This document shows positions 40,056 to 52,730 of a stretch of 64,000 bases of DNA, one piece after another. Below the pieces are notes generated by a model that ran no database searches, had not been told where the DNA came from, and worked only from the letters and a program-made list of their open reading frames with translations. Every line of letters starts with the position of its first letter. Positions within the stretch are counted from its first letter, which is position 1. Source of the stretch: Diorhabda sublineata (Eukaryota > Arthropoda > Insecta > Coleoptera > Chrysomelidae); the NCBI RefSeq assembly GCF_026230105.1, contig NC_079480.1, positions 21,432,488 through 21,496,487 on the forward strand, in the 5' to 3' direction. A program made the translations under genes and the position numbers.

Positions 40056-43000
40056 AACATTTCTTATATATTTGAGTGAGTTCGCATCTAACTTTGTCAG
40101 ATATCGTCGATTAACATCCATTGATGCCCATTGAGGTCAATTGTCACTTTGTGATAATTGAAAATTTTCAAAGTGTATCTTCCTAATTTGAAGTCGAATT
40201 TCAACATTTCTTATATATTTGAGTGAGTTTTCATCTAACTTTGTCTGATATCATCGAATAACATCCATTGAATCTCGTTGAGGTCAACTGTCACTTTGTG
40301 TTAATTGAAAATTTTCAAAGTCTATCTTCCTAATTTAAAGTCGAATTTCGACATTTCTTATATATTTGAGTGAGTTCGCATCTAACTTTGTCAGATATCA
40401 TCGAATAACATCCATTGAAGCTGGTTGAGGTTAACTGTCACTTTGTGATAAATGAAAATTTTCAAAGTCTATCTTCCCAATTTTAAGTCGAATTTCAACA
40501 TTTCTTATATATTTGAGTGAGTTTACATCTAACTTTGTCAGATATCATCGAATAACATCCATTGAAGCTGGTTGAGGTCAATTGTCACTTTGTGATAATT
40601 GAAAATTTTCAAAGTGTATCTTCCTAATTTGAAGTCGAATTTCAACATTTCTCATATATTTGAGTGAGTTCGCATCTAACTTTGTCAGATATCGTCGATT
40701 AACATCCATTGAAGCCTATTGAAGTCAACTGTCACTTTGTGATAATTGAAAATTTTCAAAGTCTATCTTCCTAATTTGAAGTCGAATTTCAACATTTCTT
40801 ATATATTTGAGTGAGTTTGCGTCCAACTTTGTCAGATATCATCGAATAACATCCATTGAATCCCATTGAGGTCAATTGTCACTTTGTGATAATTGAAAAT
40901 TTTCAAAGTGTATCTTCCTAATTTGAAGTCGAATTTCAACATTTCTTATATATTTGAGTGAGTTTTCATCTAACTTTGTCTGATATCATCGAATAACATC
41001 CATTGAAGCTCGTTGAGGTCAACTGTCACTTTGTGTTAATTGAAAATTTTCAAAGTCTATCTTCCTAATTTAAAGTCGAATTTCGACATTTCTTATATAT
41101 TTGAGTGAATTCGCATCTAACTTTGTCAGATATCGTCGATTAACATCCATTGAAGCCTATTGAGGTCAACTGTCACTTTGTGATAATTGAAAATTTTCAA
41201 AGTCTATCTTCCTAATTTGAAGTCGAGTTTCAACATTTCTTATATATTTGAGTGAGTTTGCGTCCAACTTTGTCAGATATCATCGAATAACATCCATTGA
41301 ATCCCATTGAGGTCAATTGTCACTTTGTGATAATTGAAAATTTTCAAAGTGTATCTTCCTAATTTGAAGTCGAATTTCAACATTTCTTATATATTTGAGT
41401 GAGTTTTCATCTAACTTTGTCTGATATCATCGAATAACATCCATTGAATCTCGTTGAGGTCAACTGTCACTTTGTGTTAATTGAAAATTTTCAAACTCTA
41501 TCTTCCTAATTTGAAGTCGAATTTCAACATTTCTTATATATTTGAGTGAGTTTGCATCTAACTTTGTCAGATATCATCGAATAACATCCATTGAAGCTGG
41601 TTGAGGTTAACTGTCACTTTGTGATAAATGAAAATTTTCAAAGTCTATCTTCCCAATTTTAAGTCGAATTTCAACATTTCTTATATATTTGAGTGAGTTT
41701 ACATCTAACTTTGTCAGATATCATCGAATAACATCCATTGAAGCTGGTTGTGGTCAATTGTCACTTTGTGATAATTGAAAATTTTCAAAGTGTATCTTCC
41801 TAATTTGAAGTCGAATTTCAACATTTCTCATATATTTGAGTGAGTTCGCATCTAACTTTGTCAGATATCGTCGATTAACATCCATTGAAGCCTATTGAAG
41901 TCAACTGTCACTTTGTGATAATTGAAAATTTTCAAAGTCTATCTTCCTAATTTGAATTCGAATTTCAACATTTCTTATATATTTGAGTGAGTTTGCGTCC
42001 AACTTTGTCAGATATCATCGAATAACATCCATTGAAGCTCGTTGAGGTCAACTGTCACTTTGTGTTAATTGAAAATTTTCAAAGTCTATCTTCCTAATTT
42101 AAAGTCGAATTTCGACATTTCTTATATATTTGAGTGAATTCGCATCTAACTTTGTCAGATATCGTCGATTAACATCCATTGAAGCCTATTGAGGTCAACT
42201 GTCACTTTGTGATAATTGAAAATTTTCAAAGTCTATCTTCCTAATTTGAAGTCGAGTTTCAACATTTCTTATATATTTGAGTGAGTTTGCGTCCAACTTT
42301 GTCAGTAATCATCGAATAACATCCATTGAATCCCATTGAGGTCAATTGTCACTTTGTGATAATTGAAAATTTTCAAAGTGTATCTTCCTAATTTGAAGTC
42401 GAATTTCAACATTTCTTATATATTTGAGTGAGTTTTCATCTAACTTTGTCTGATATCATCGAATAACATCCATTGAATCTCGTTGAGGTCAACTGTCACT
42501 TTGTGTTAATTGAAAATTTTCAAACTCTATCTTCCTAATTTGAAGTCGAATTTCAACATTTCTTATATATTTGAGTGAGTTTGCATCTAACTTTGTCAGA
42601 TATCATCGAATAACATCCATTGAAGCTGGTTGAGGTTAACTGTCACTTTGTGATAAATGAAAATTTTCAAAGTCTATCTTCCCAATTTTAAGTCGAATTT
42701 CAACATTTCTTATATATTTGAGTGAGTTTACATCTAACTTTGTCAGATATCATCGAATAACATCCATTGAAGCTGGTTGTGGTCAATTGTCACTTTGTGA
42801 TAATTGAAAATTTTCAAAGTGTATCTTCCTAATTTGAAGTCGAATTTCAACATTTCTCATATATTTGAGTGAGTTCGCATCTAACTTTGTCAGATATCGT
42901 CGATTAACATCCATTGAAGCCTATTGAAGTCAACTGTCACTTTGTGATAATTGAAAATTTTCAAAGTCTATCTTCCTAATTTGAATTCGAATTTCAACAT

Positions 43001-44288
43001 TTCTTATATATTTGAGTGAGTTTGCGTCCAACTTTGTCAGATATCATCGAATAACATCCATTGAATCCCATTGAGGTCAATTGTCACTTTGTGATAATTG
43101 AAAATTTTCAAAGTGTATCTTCCTAATTTGAAGTCGAATTTCAACATTTCTTATATATTTGAGTGAGTTTTCATCTAACTTTGTCTGATATCATCGAATA
43201 ACATCCATTGAAGCTCGTTGAGGTCAACTGTCACTTTGTGTTAATTGAAAATTTTCAAAGTCTATCTTCCTAATTTAAAGTCGAATTTCGACATTTCTTA
43301 TATATTTGAGTGAGTTCGCATCTAACTTTGTCAGATATCGTCGATTAACATCCATTGAAGCCTATTGAGGTCAACTGTCACTTTGTGATAATTGAAAATT
43401 TTCAAAGTCTATCTTCCTAATTTAAAGTCGAATTTCGACATTTCTTATATATTTGAGTGAGTTCGCATCTAACTTTGTCAGATATCGTCGATTAACATCC
43501 ATTGAAGCTGGTTGAGGTCAATTGTCCCTTTGTGATAATTGAAAATTTTCAATGTGTATCTTCCTAATTTGAAGTCGAATTTCAACATTTCTTATATATT
43601 TGAGTGAGTTTTCATTTAACTTTGTCTGATATCATCGAATAACATCCATTGAATCTCGTTGAGGTCAACTGTCACTTTGTGTTAATTGAAAATTTTCAAA
43701 CTCTATCTTCCTAATTTGTAGTCGAATTTCAACATTTCTTATATATTTGAGTGAGTTTGCATCCAGCTTTGTCAGATATCATCGAATAACATCCATTGGA
43801 GCTCGTTGAGGTTAACTGTCACTTTGAGATAAATGAAAATTTTCAAAGTCTATCTTCCCAATTTTAAGTCGAATTTCAACATTTCTTATATATTTGAGTG
43901 AGTTTACATCTATCTTTGTCAGATATCATCGAATAACATCCATTGAAGCTGGTTGAGGTCAATTGTCACTTTGTGATAATTGAAAATTTTCAAAGTCTAT
44001 CTTCCTAATTTAAAGTCGAATTTCGACATTTCTTATATATTTGAGTGAGTTCGCATCTAACTTTGTCAGATATCGTCGATTAACATCCATTGATGCCCAT
44101 TGAGGTCAATTGTCACTTTGTGATAATTGAAAATTTTCAAAGTGTATCTTCCTAATTTGAAGTCGAATTTCAACATTTCTTATATATTTGAGTGAGTTTT
44201 CATCTAACTTTGTCTGATATCATCGAATAACATCCATTGAATCTCGTTGAGGTCAACTGTCACTTTGTGTTAATTGAAAATTTTCAAA
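40056..44288 (+). repeat. Segmental duplication, copy A (partner 47402-50605)
   Basis: Bases 40056-42036 match 47402-49382 at an offset of 7346 bp, and 42012-44288 match 48329-50605 at an offset of 6317 bp. The offsets differ by 1029 bp because copy A holds an extra seven-monomer tandem duplication (40982-42036 against 42011-43065). Shared markers include GTCGAGTTTC (41223, 48569), TTGAATTCGAA (42981, 49298) and CATCCAGCTTTG (43761, 50078). Private differences include GGTTGTGG in both 7-mers of copy A but GGTTGAGG in copy B. Both offsets are 147-multiples minus 4, explained by the two TG deletions between the copies. Confidence 0.9.
40982..43065 (+). repeat. 7-monomer (1029-bp) tandem duplication
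   Basis: Bases 40982-42036 match 42011-43065 at an offset of 1029 bp (7 x 147). The match is longer than the offset, so a full tandem unit is present. The only difference I saw is CAGATATCATCG near 41277 against CAGTAATCATCG near 42306. The related copy at 47.4-50.6 kb has a single version, so this expansion occurred after, or was lost in one lineage after, the larger duplication. Confidence 0.9.
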
Positions 44289-44336
44289 CTCTATCTTCCT
44301 AATTTGAAGTCGAATTTCAACATTTCTTATATATTT

Positions 44337-45520
44337 GAGAGTTTGCATCCAACTTTGTCAGATATCATCGAATAACATCCATTGAAGCTGGTTGAGGTTA
44401 ACTGTCACTTTGTGATAAATGAAAATTTTCAAAGTCTATCTTCCCAATTTTAAGTCGAATTTCAACATTTCTTATATATTTGAGTGAGTTTACATCTAAC
44501 TTTGTCAGATATCATCGAATAACATCCATTGAAGCTGGTTGAGGTCAATTGTCACTTTGTGATAATTGAAAATTTTCAAAGTGTATCTTCCTAATTTGAA
44601 GTCGAATTTCAACATTTCTCATATATTTGAGTGAGTTCGCATCTAACTTTGTCAGATATCGTCGATTAACATCCATTGAAGCCTATTGAAGTCAACTGTC
44701 ACTTTGTGATAATTGAAAATTTTCAAAGTCTATCTTCCTAATTTGAATTCGAATTTCAACATTTCTTATATATTTGAGTGAGTTTGTGTCCAACTTTGTC
44801 AGATATCATCGAATAACATCCATTGAATCCCATTGAGGTCAATTGTCACTTTGTGATAATTGAAAATTTTCATAGTGTATCTTCCTAATTTGAAGTCGAA
44901 TTTCAACATTTCTTATATATTTGAGTGAGTTTTCATCTAACTTTGTCTGATATCATCGAATAACATCCATTGAAGCTCGTTGAGGTCAACTGTCACTTTG
45001 TGTTAATTGAAAATTTTCAAAGTCTATCTTCCTAATTTAAAGTCGAATTTCGACATTTCTTATATATTTGAGTGAGTTCGCATCTAACTTTGTCAGATAT
45101 CGTCGATTAACATCCATTGAAGCCTATTGAGGTCAACTGTCACTTTGTGATAATTGAAAATTTTCAAAGTCTATCTTCCTAATTTAAAGTCGAATTTCGA
45201 CATTTCTTATATATTTGAGTGAGTTCGCATCTAACTTTGTCAGGTATCGTCGATTAACATCCATTGAAGCTGGTTGAGGTCAATTGTCACTTTGTGATAA
45301 TTGAAAATTTTCAAAGTGTATCTTCCTAATTTGGAGTCGAATTTCAACATTTCTTATATATTTGAGTGAGTTTTCATTTAACTTTGTCTGATATCATCGA
45401 ATAACATCCATTGAATCTCGTTGAGGTCAACTGTCACTTTGTGTTAATTAAAAATTTTCAAACTCTATCTTCCTAATTTGAAGTCGAATTTCAACATTTC
45501 TTATATATTTGAGAGTTTGC
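44337..45520 (+). repeat. TG-deletion marker monomers in an 8-monomer step
   Basis: TTTGAGAGTTTGC replaces TTTGAGTGAGTTTGC in two monomers, at 44337 and 45511. The distance is 1174 bp, or 8 x 147 minus the 2-bp deletion itself. The following monomers (GCTGGTTGAGGTTAAC, then CTTCCCAATTTTAAG) are also the same, so one deletion event was copied. Confidence 0.85.
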
Positions 45521-46547
45521 ATCCAACTTTGTCAGATATCATCGAATAACATCCATTGAAGCTGGTTGAGGTTAACTGTCACTTTGTGATAAATGAAAAT
45601 TTTCAAAGTCTATCTTCCCAATTTTAAGTCGAATTTCAACATTTCTTATATATTTGAGTGAGTTTACATCTAACTTTGTCAGATATCATCGGATAACATC
45701 CATTGAAGCTGGTTGAGGTCAATTGTCACTTTGTGATAATTGAAAATTTTCAAAGTGTATCTTCCTAATTTGAAGTCGAATTTCAACATTTCTTATATAT
45801 TTGAGTGAGTTTTCATCTAACTTTGTCTGATATCATCGAATAACATCCATTGAATCTCGTTGAGGTCAACTGTCACTTTGTGTTAATTAAAAATTTTCAA
45901 ACTCTATCTTCCTAATTTGAAGTCGAATTTCAACATTTATTATATATTTGAGTGAGTTTTCATTTAACTTTGTCTGATATCATCGAATAACATCCATTGA
46001 ATCTCGTTGAGGTCAACTGTCACTTTGTGTTAATTAAAAATTTTCAAACTCTATCTTCCTAATTTGAAGTCGAATTTCAACATTTCTTATATATTTGAGT
46101 GAGTTTGCATCCAACTTTGTCAGATATCATCGAATAACATCCATTGGAGCTCGTTGAGGTTAACTGTCACTTTGTGATAAATGAAAATTTTCAAAGTCTA
46201 TCTTCCCAATTTTAAGTCGAATTTCAACATTTCTTATATATTTGAGTGAGTTTACATCTAACTTTGTCAGATATCATCGAATAACATCCATTGAAGCTGG
46301 TTGAGGTCAATTGTCACTTTGTGATAATTGAAAATTTTCAAAGTGTATCTTCCTAATTTGAAGTCGAATTTCAACATTTCTTATATATTTGAGTGAGTTT
46401 TCATCTAACTTTGTCTGATATCATCGAATAACATCCATTGAATCTCGTTGAGGTCAACTGTCACTTTGTGTTAATTGAAAATTTTCAAACTCTATCTTCC
46501 TAATTTGAAGTCGAATTTCAACATTTCTTATATATTTGAGTGAGTTT

Positions 46548-49500
46548 GCATTCAACTTTGTCAGATATCATCGAATAACATCCATTGGAGCTCGTTGAGG
46601 TTAACTGTCACTTTGAGATAAATGAAAATTTTCAAAGTCTATCTTCCCAATTTTAAGTCGAATTTCAACATTTCTTATATATTTGAGTGAGTTTACATCT
46701 AACTTTGTCAGATATCATCGAATAACATCCATTGAAGCTGGTTGAGGTCAATTGTCACTTTGTGATAATTGAAAATTTTCAAAGTCTATCTTCCTAATTT
46801 AAAGTCGAATTTCGACATTTCTTATATATTTGAGTGAGTTCGCATCTAACTTTGTCAGATATCGTCGATTAACATCCATTGAAGCTGGTTGAGGTCAATT
46901 GTCACTTTGTGATAATTGAAAATTTTCAAAGTGTATCTTCCTAATTTGGAGTCGAATTTCAACATTTCTTATATATTTGAGTGAGTTTTCATTTAACTTT
47001 GTCTGATATCATCGAATAACCTCCATTGAATCTCGTTGAGGTCAACTGTCACTTTGTGTTAATTAAAAATTTTCAAACTCTATCTTCCTAATTTGAAGTC
47101 GAATTTCAACATTTCTTATATATTTGAGTGAGTTTGCATCTAACTTTGTCAGATATCATCGAATAACATCCATTGAAGCTGGTTGAGGTTAACTGTCACT
47201 TTGTGCTAAATGAAAATTTTCAAAGTCTATCTTCCCAATTTTAAGTCGAATTTCAACATTTCTTATATATTTGAGTGAGTTTACATCTAACTTTGTCAGA
47301 TATCATCGAATAACATCCATTGAAGCTGGTTGAGGTCAATTGTCACTTTGTGATAATTGAAAATTTTCAAAGTCTATCTTCCTTATTTAAAGTCGAATTT
47401 CGACATTTCTTATATATTTGAGTGAGTTCGCATCTAACTTTGTCAGATATCGTCGATTAACATCCATTGATGCCCATTGAGGTCAATTGTCACTTTGTGA
47501 TAATTGAAAATTTTCAAAGTGTATCTTCCTAATTTGAAGTCGAATTTCAACATTTCTTATATATTTGAGTGAGTTTTCATCTAACTTTGTCTGATATCAT
47601 CGAATAACATCCATTGAATCTCGTTGAGGTCAACTGTCACTTTGTGTTAATTGAAAATTTTCGAAGTCTATCTTCCTAATTTAAAGTCGAATTTCGACAT
47701 TTCTTATATATTTGAGTGACTTCGCATCTAACTTTGTCAGATATCATCGAATAACATCCATTGAAGCTGGTTGAGGTTAACTGTCACTTTGTGATAAATG
47801 AAAATTTTCAAAGTCTATCTTCCCAATTTTAAGTCGAATTTCAACATTTCTTATATATTTGAGTGAGTTTACATCTAACTTTGTCAGATATCATCGAATA
47901 ACATCCATTGAAGCTGGTTGAGGTCAATTGTCACTTTGTGATAATTGAAAATTTTCAAAGTGTATCTTCCTAATTTGAAGTCGAATTTCAACATTTCTCA
48001 TATATTTGAGTGAGTTCGCATCTAACTTTGTCAGATATCGTCGATTAACATCCATTGAAGCCTATTGAAGTCAACTGTCACTTTGTGATAATTGAAAATT
48101 TTCAAAGTCTATCTTCCTAATTTGAAGTCGAATTTCAACATTTCTTATATATTTGAGTGAGTTTGCGTCCAACTTTGTCAGATATCATCGAATAACATCC
48201 ATTGAATCCCATTGAGGTCAATTGTCACTTTGTGATAATTGAAAATTTTCAAAGTGTATCTTCCTAATTTGAAGTCGAATTTCAACATTTCTTATATATT
48301 TGAGTGAGTTTTCATCTAACTTTGTCTGATATCATCGAATAACATCCATTGAAGCTCGTTGAGGTCAACTGTCACTTTGTGTTAATTGAAAATTTTCAAA
48401 GTCTATCTTCCTAATTTAAAGTCGAATTTCGACATTTCTTATATATTTGAGTGAATTCGCATCTAACTTTGTCAGATATCGTCGATTAACATCCATTGAA
48501 GCCTATTGAGGTCAACTGTCACTTTGTGATAATTGAAAATTTTCAAAGTCTATCTTCCTAATTTGAAGTCGAGTTTCAACATTTCTTATATATTTGAGTG
48601 AGTTTGCGTCCAACTTTGTCAGATATCATCGAATAACATCCATTGAATCCCATTGAGGTCAATTGTCACTTTGTGATAATTGAAAATTTTCAAAGTGTAT
48701 CTTCCTAATTTGAAGTCGAATTTCAACATTTCTTATATATTTGAGTGAGTTTTCATCTAACTTTGTCTGATATCATCGAATAACATCCATTGAATCTCGT
48801 TGAGGTCAACTGTCACTTTGTGTTAATTGAAAATTTTCAAACTCTATCTTCCTAATTTGAAGTCGAATTTCAACATTTCTTATATATTTGAGTGAGTTTG
48901 CATCTAACTTTGTCAGATATCATCGAATAACATCCATTGAAGCTGGTTGAGGTTAACTGTCACTTTGTGATAAATGAAAATTTTCAAAGTCTATCTTCCC
49001 AATTTTAAGTCGAATTTCAACATTTCTTATATATTTGAGTGAGTTTACATCTAACTTAGTCAGATATCATCGAATAACATCCATTGAAGCTGGTTGAGGT
49101 CAATTGTCACTTTGTGATAATTGAAAATTTTCAAAGTGTATCTTCCTAATTTGAAGTCGAATTTCAACATTTCTCATATATTTGAGTGAGTTCGCATCTA
49201 ACTTTGTCAGATATCGTCGAATAACATCCATTGAAGCCTATTGAAGTCAACTGTCACTTTGTGATAATTGAAAATTTTCAAAGTCTATCTTCCTAATTTG
49301 AATTCGAATTTCAACATTTCTTATATATTTGAGTGAGTTTGCGTCCAACTTTGTCAGATATCATCGAATAACATCCATTGAATCCCATTGAGGTCAATTG
49401 TCACTTTGTGATAATTGAAAATTTTCAAAGTGTATCTTCCTAATTTGAAGTCGAATTTCAACATTTCTTATATATTTGAGTGAGTTTTCATCTAACTTTG

Positions 49501-52500
49501 TCTGATATCATCGAATAACATCCATTGAAGCTCGTTGAGGTCAACTGTCACTTTGTGTTAATTGAAAATTTTCAAAGTCTATCTTCCTAATTTAAAGTCG
49601 AATTTCGACATTTCTTATATATTTGAGTGAGTTCGCATCTAACTTTGTCAGATATCGTCGATTAACATCCATTGAAGCCTATTGAGGTCAACTGTCACTT
49701 TGTGATAATTGAAAATTTTCAAAGTCTATCTTCCTAATTTAAAGTCGAATTTCGACATTTCTTATATATTTGAGTGAGTTCGCATCTAACTTTGTCAGAT
49801 ATCGTCGATTAACATCCATTGAAGCTGGTTGAGGTCAATTGTCACTTTGTGATAATTGAAAATTTTCAAAGTGTATCTTCCTAATTTGAAGTCGAATTTC
49901 AACATTTCTTATATATTTGAGTGAGTTTTCATTTAACTTTGTCTGATATCATCGAATAACATCCATTGAATCTCGTTGAGGTCAACTGTCACTTTGTGTT
50001 AATTGAAAATTTTCAAACTCTATCTTCCTAATTTGAAGTCGAATTTCAACATTTCTTATATATTTGAGTGAGTTTGCATCCAGCTTTGTCAGATATCATC
50101 GAATAACATCCATTGGAGCTCGTTGAGGTTAACTGTCACTTTGAGATAAATGAAAATTTTCAAAGTCTATCTTCCCAATTTTAAGTCGAATTTCAACATT
50201 TCTTATATATTTGAGTGAGTTTACATCTATCTTTGTCAGATATCATCGAATAACATCCATTGAAGCTGGTTGAGGTCAATTGTCACTTTGTGATAATTGA
50301 AAATTTTCAAAGTCTATCTTCCTAATTTAAAGTCGAATTTCGACATTTCTTATATATTTGAGTGAGTTCGCATCTAACTTTGTCAGATATCGTCGATTAA
50401 CATCCATTGATGCCCATTGAGGTCAATTGTCACTTTGTGATAATTGAAAATTTTCAAAGTGTATCTTCCTAATTTGAAGTCGAATTTCAACATTTCTTAT
50501 ATATTTGAGTGAGTTTTCATCTAACTTTGTCTGATATCATCGAATAACATCCATTGAATCTCGTTGAGGTCAACTGTCCCTTTGTGTTAATTGAAAATTT
50601 TCAAAGTCTATCTTCCTAATTTAAAGTCGAATTTCGACATTTCTTATATATTTGAGTGAGTTCGCATCTAACTTTGTCAGATATCGTCGATTAACATCCA
50701 TTGAAGCCTATTGAGGTCAACTGTCACTTTGTGATAATTGAAAATTTTCAAAGTCTATCTTCCTAATTTAAAGTCGAATTTCGACATTTCTTATATATTT
50801 GAGTGAGTTCGCATCTAACTTTGTCAGATATCGTCGATTAACATCCATTGAAGCTGGTTGAGGTCAATTGTCACTTTGTGATAATTGAAAATTTTCAAAG
50901 TGTATCTTCCTAATTTGGAGTCGAATTTCAACATTTCTTATATATTTGAGTGAGTTTTCATTTAACTTTGTCTGATGTCATCGAATAACATCCATTGAAT
51001 CTCGTTGAGGTCAACTGTCACTTTGTGTTAATTGAAAATTTTCAAACTCTATCTTCCTAATTTGAAGTCGAATTTCAACATTTCTTATATATTTGAGTGA
51101 GTTTGCATTCAACTTTGTCAGATATCATCGAATAACATCCATTGGAGCTCGTTGAGGTTAACTGTCACTTTGAGATAAATGAAAATTTTCAAAGTCTATC
51201 TTCCCAATTTTAAGTCGAATTTCAACATTTCTTATATATTTGAGTGAGTTTACATCTAACTTTGTCAGATATCATCGAATAACATCCATTGAAGCTGGTT
51301 GAGGTCAATTGTCACTTTGTGATAATTGAAAATTTTCAAAGTCTATCTTCCTAATTTAAAGTCGAATTTCGACATTTCTTATATATTTGAGTGAGTTCGC
51401 ATCTAACTTTGTCAGATATCGTCGATTAACATCCATTGAAGCTGGTTGAGGTCAATTGTCACTTTGTGATAATTGAAAATTTTCAAAGTGTATCTTCCTA
51501 ATTTGGAGTCGAATTTCAACATTTCTTATATATTTGAGTGAGTTTTCATTTAACTTTGTCTGATATCATCGAATAACATCCATTGAATCTCGTTGAGGTC
51601 AACTGTCACTTTGTGTTAATTAAAAATTTTCAAACTCTATCTTCCTAATTTGAAGTCGAATTTCAACATTTCTTATATATTTGAGTGAGTTTGCATCCAA
51701 CTTTGTCAGATATCATCGAATAACATCCATTGAAGCTGGTTGAGGTTAACTGTCACTTTGTGATAAATGAAAATTTTCAAAGTCTATCTTCCCAATTTTA
51801 AGTCGAATTTCAACATTTCTTATATATTTGAGTGAGTTTACATCTAACTTTGTCAGATATCATCGAATAACATCCATTGAAGCCTATTGAGGTCAACTGT
51901 CACTTTGTGATAATTGAAAATTTTCAAAGTCTATCTTCCTAATTTGAAGTCGAATTTCAACATTTCTTATATATTTGAGTGAGTTTGCGTCCAACTTTGT
52001 CAGATATCATCGAATAACATCCATTGAATCCCATTGAGGTCAATTGTCACTTTGTGATAATTGAAAATTTTCAAAGTGTATCTTCCTAATTTGAAGTCGA
52101 ATTTCAACATTTCTTATATATTTGAGTGAGTTTCCATCTAACTTTGTCTGATATCATCGAATAACATCCATTGAATCTCGTTGAGGTCAACTGTCACTTT
52201 GTGTTAATTGAAAATTTTCAAACTCTATCTTCCTAATTTGAAGTCGAATTTCAACATTTCTTATATATTTGAGTGAGTTTGCATCTAACTTTGTCAGATA
52301 TCATCGAATAACATCCATTGAAGCTGGTTGAGGTTAACTGTCACTTTGTGATAAATGAAAATTTTCAAAGTCTATCTTCCCAATTTTAAGTCGAATTTCA
52401 ACATTTCTTATATATTTGAGTGAGTTTACATCTAACTTTGTCAGATATCATCGAATAACATCCATTGAAGCTGGTTGAGGTCAATTGTCACTTTGTGATA

Positions 52501-52730
52501 ATTGAAAATTTTCAAAGTGTATCTTCCTAATTTGAAGTCGAATTTCAACATTTCTTATATATTTGAGTGAGTTTTCATTTAACTTTGTCTGATATCATCG
52601 AATAACATCCATTGAATCTCGTTGAGGTCAACTGTCACTTTGTGTTAATTGAAAATTTTCAAACTCTATCTTCCTAATTTGAAGTCGAATTTCAACATTT
52701 CTTATATATTTGAGTGAGTTTGCATTCAAC
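46548..52730 (+). repeat. GCATTCAAC marker monomers at 147-multiple spacing
   Basis: The rare state TTTGCATTCAAC (normally TTTGCATCCAAC or TTTGCATCTAAC) occurs at 46548, 51105 and 52722. Spacings are 4557 bp (31 x 147) and 1617 bp (11 x 147). Each is followed by CATTGGAGCTCG and TTTGAGATAAATG monomers, so all three descend from one copy that was moved by multi-monomer duplications. The rest of 50.6-57.0 kb is a mosaic of the same monomer types. Confidence 0.78.
47402..50605 (+). repeat. Segmental duplication, copy B (partner 40056-44288)
   Basis: Copy B of the segment described for 40056-44288. It lacks the extra seven-monomer unit. It differs at isolated sites, for example GTCGAATAAC near 49219 where copy A has GTCGATTAAC. 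The match ends at 50605, where TTTTCAAAG replaces TTTTCAAAC. Confidence 0.88.
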
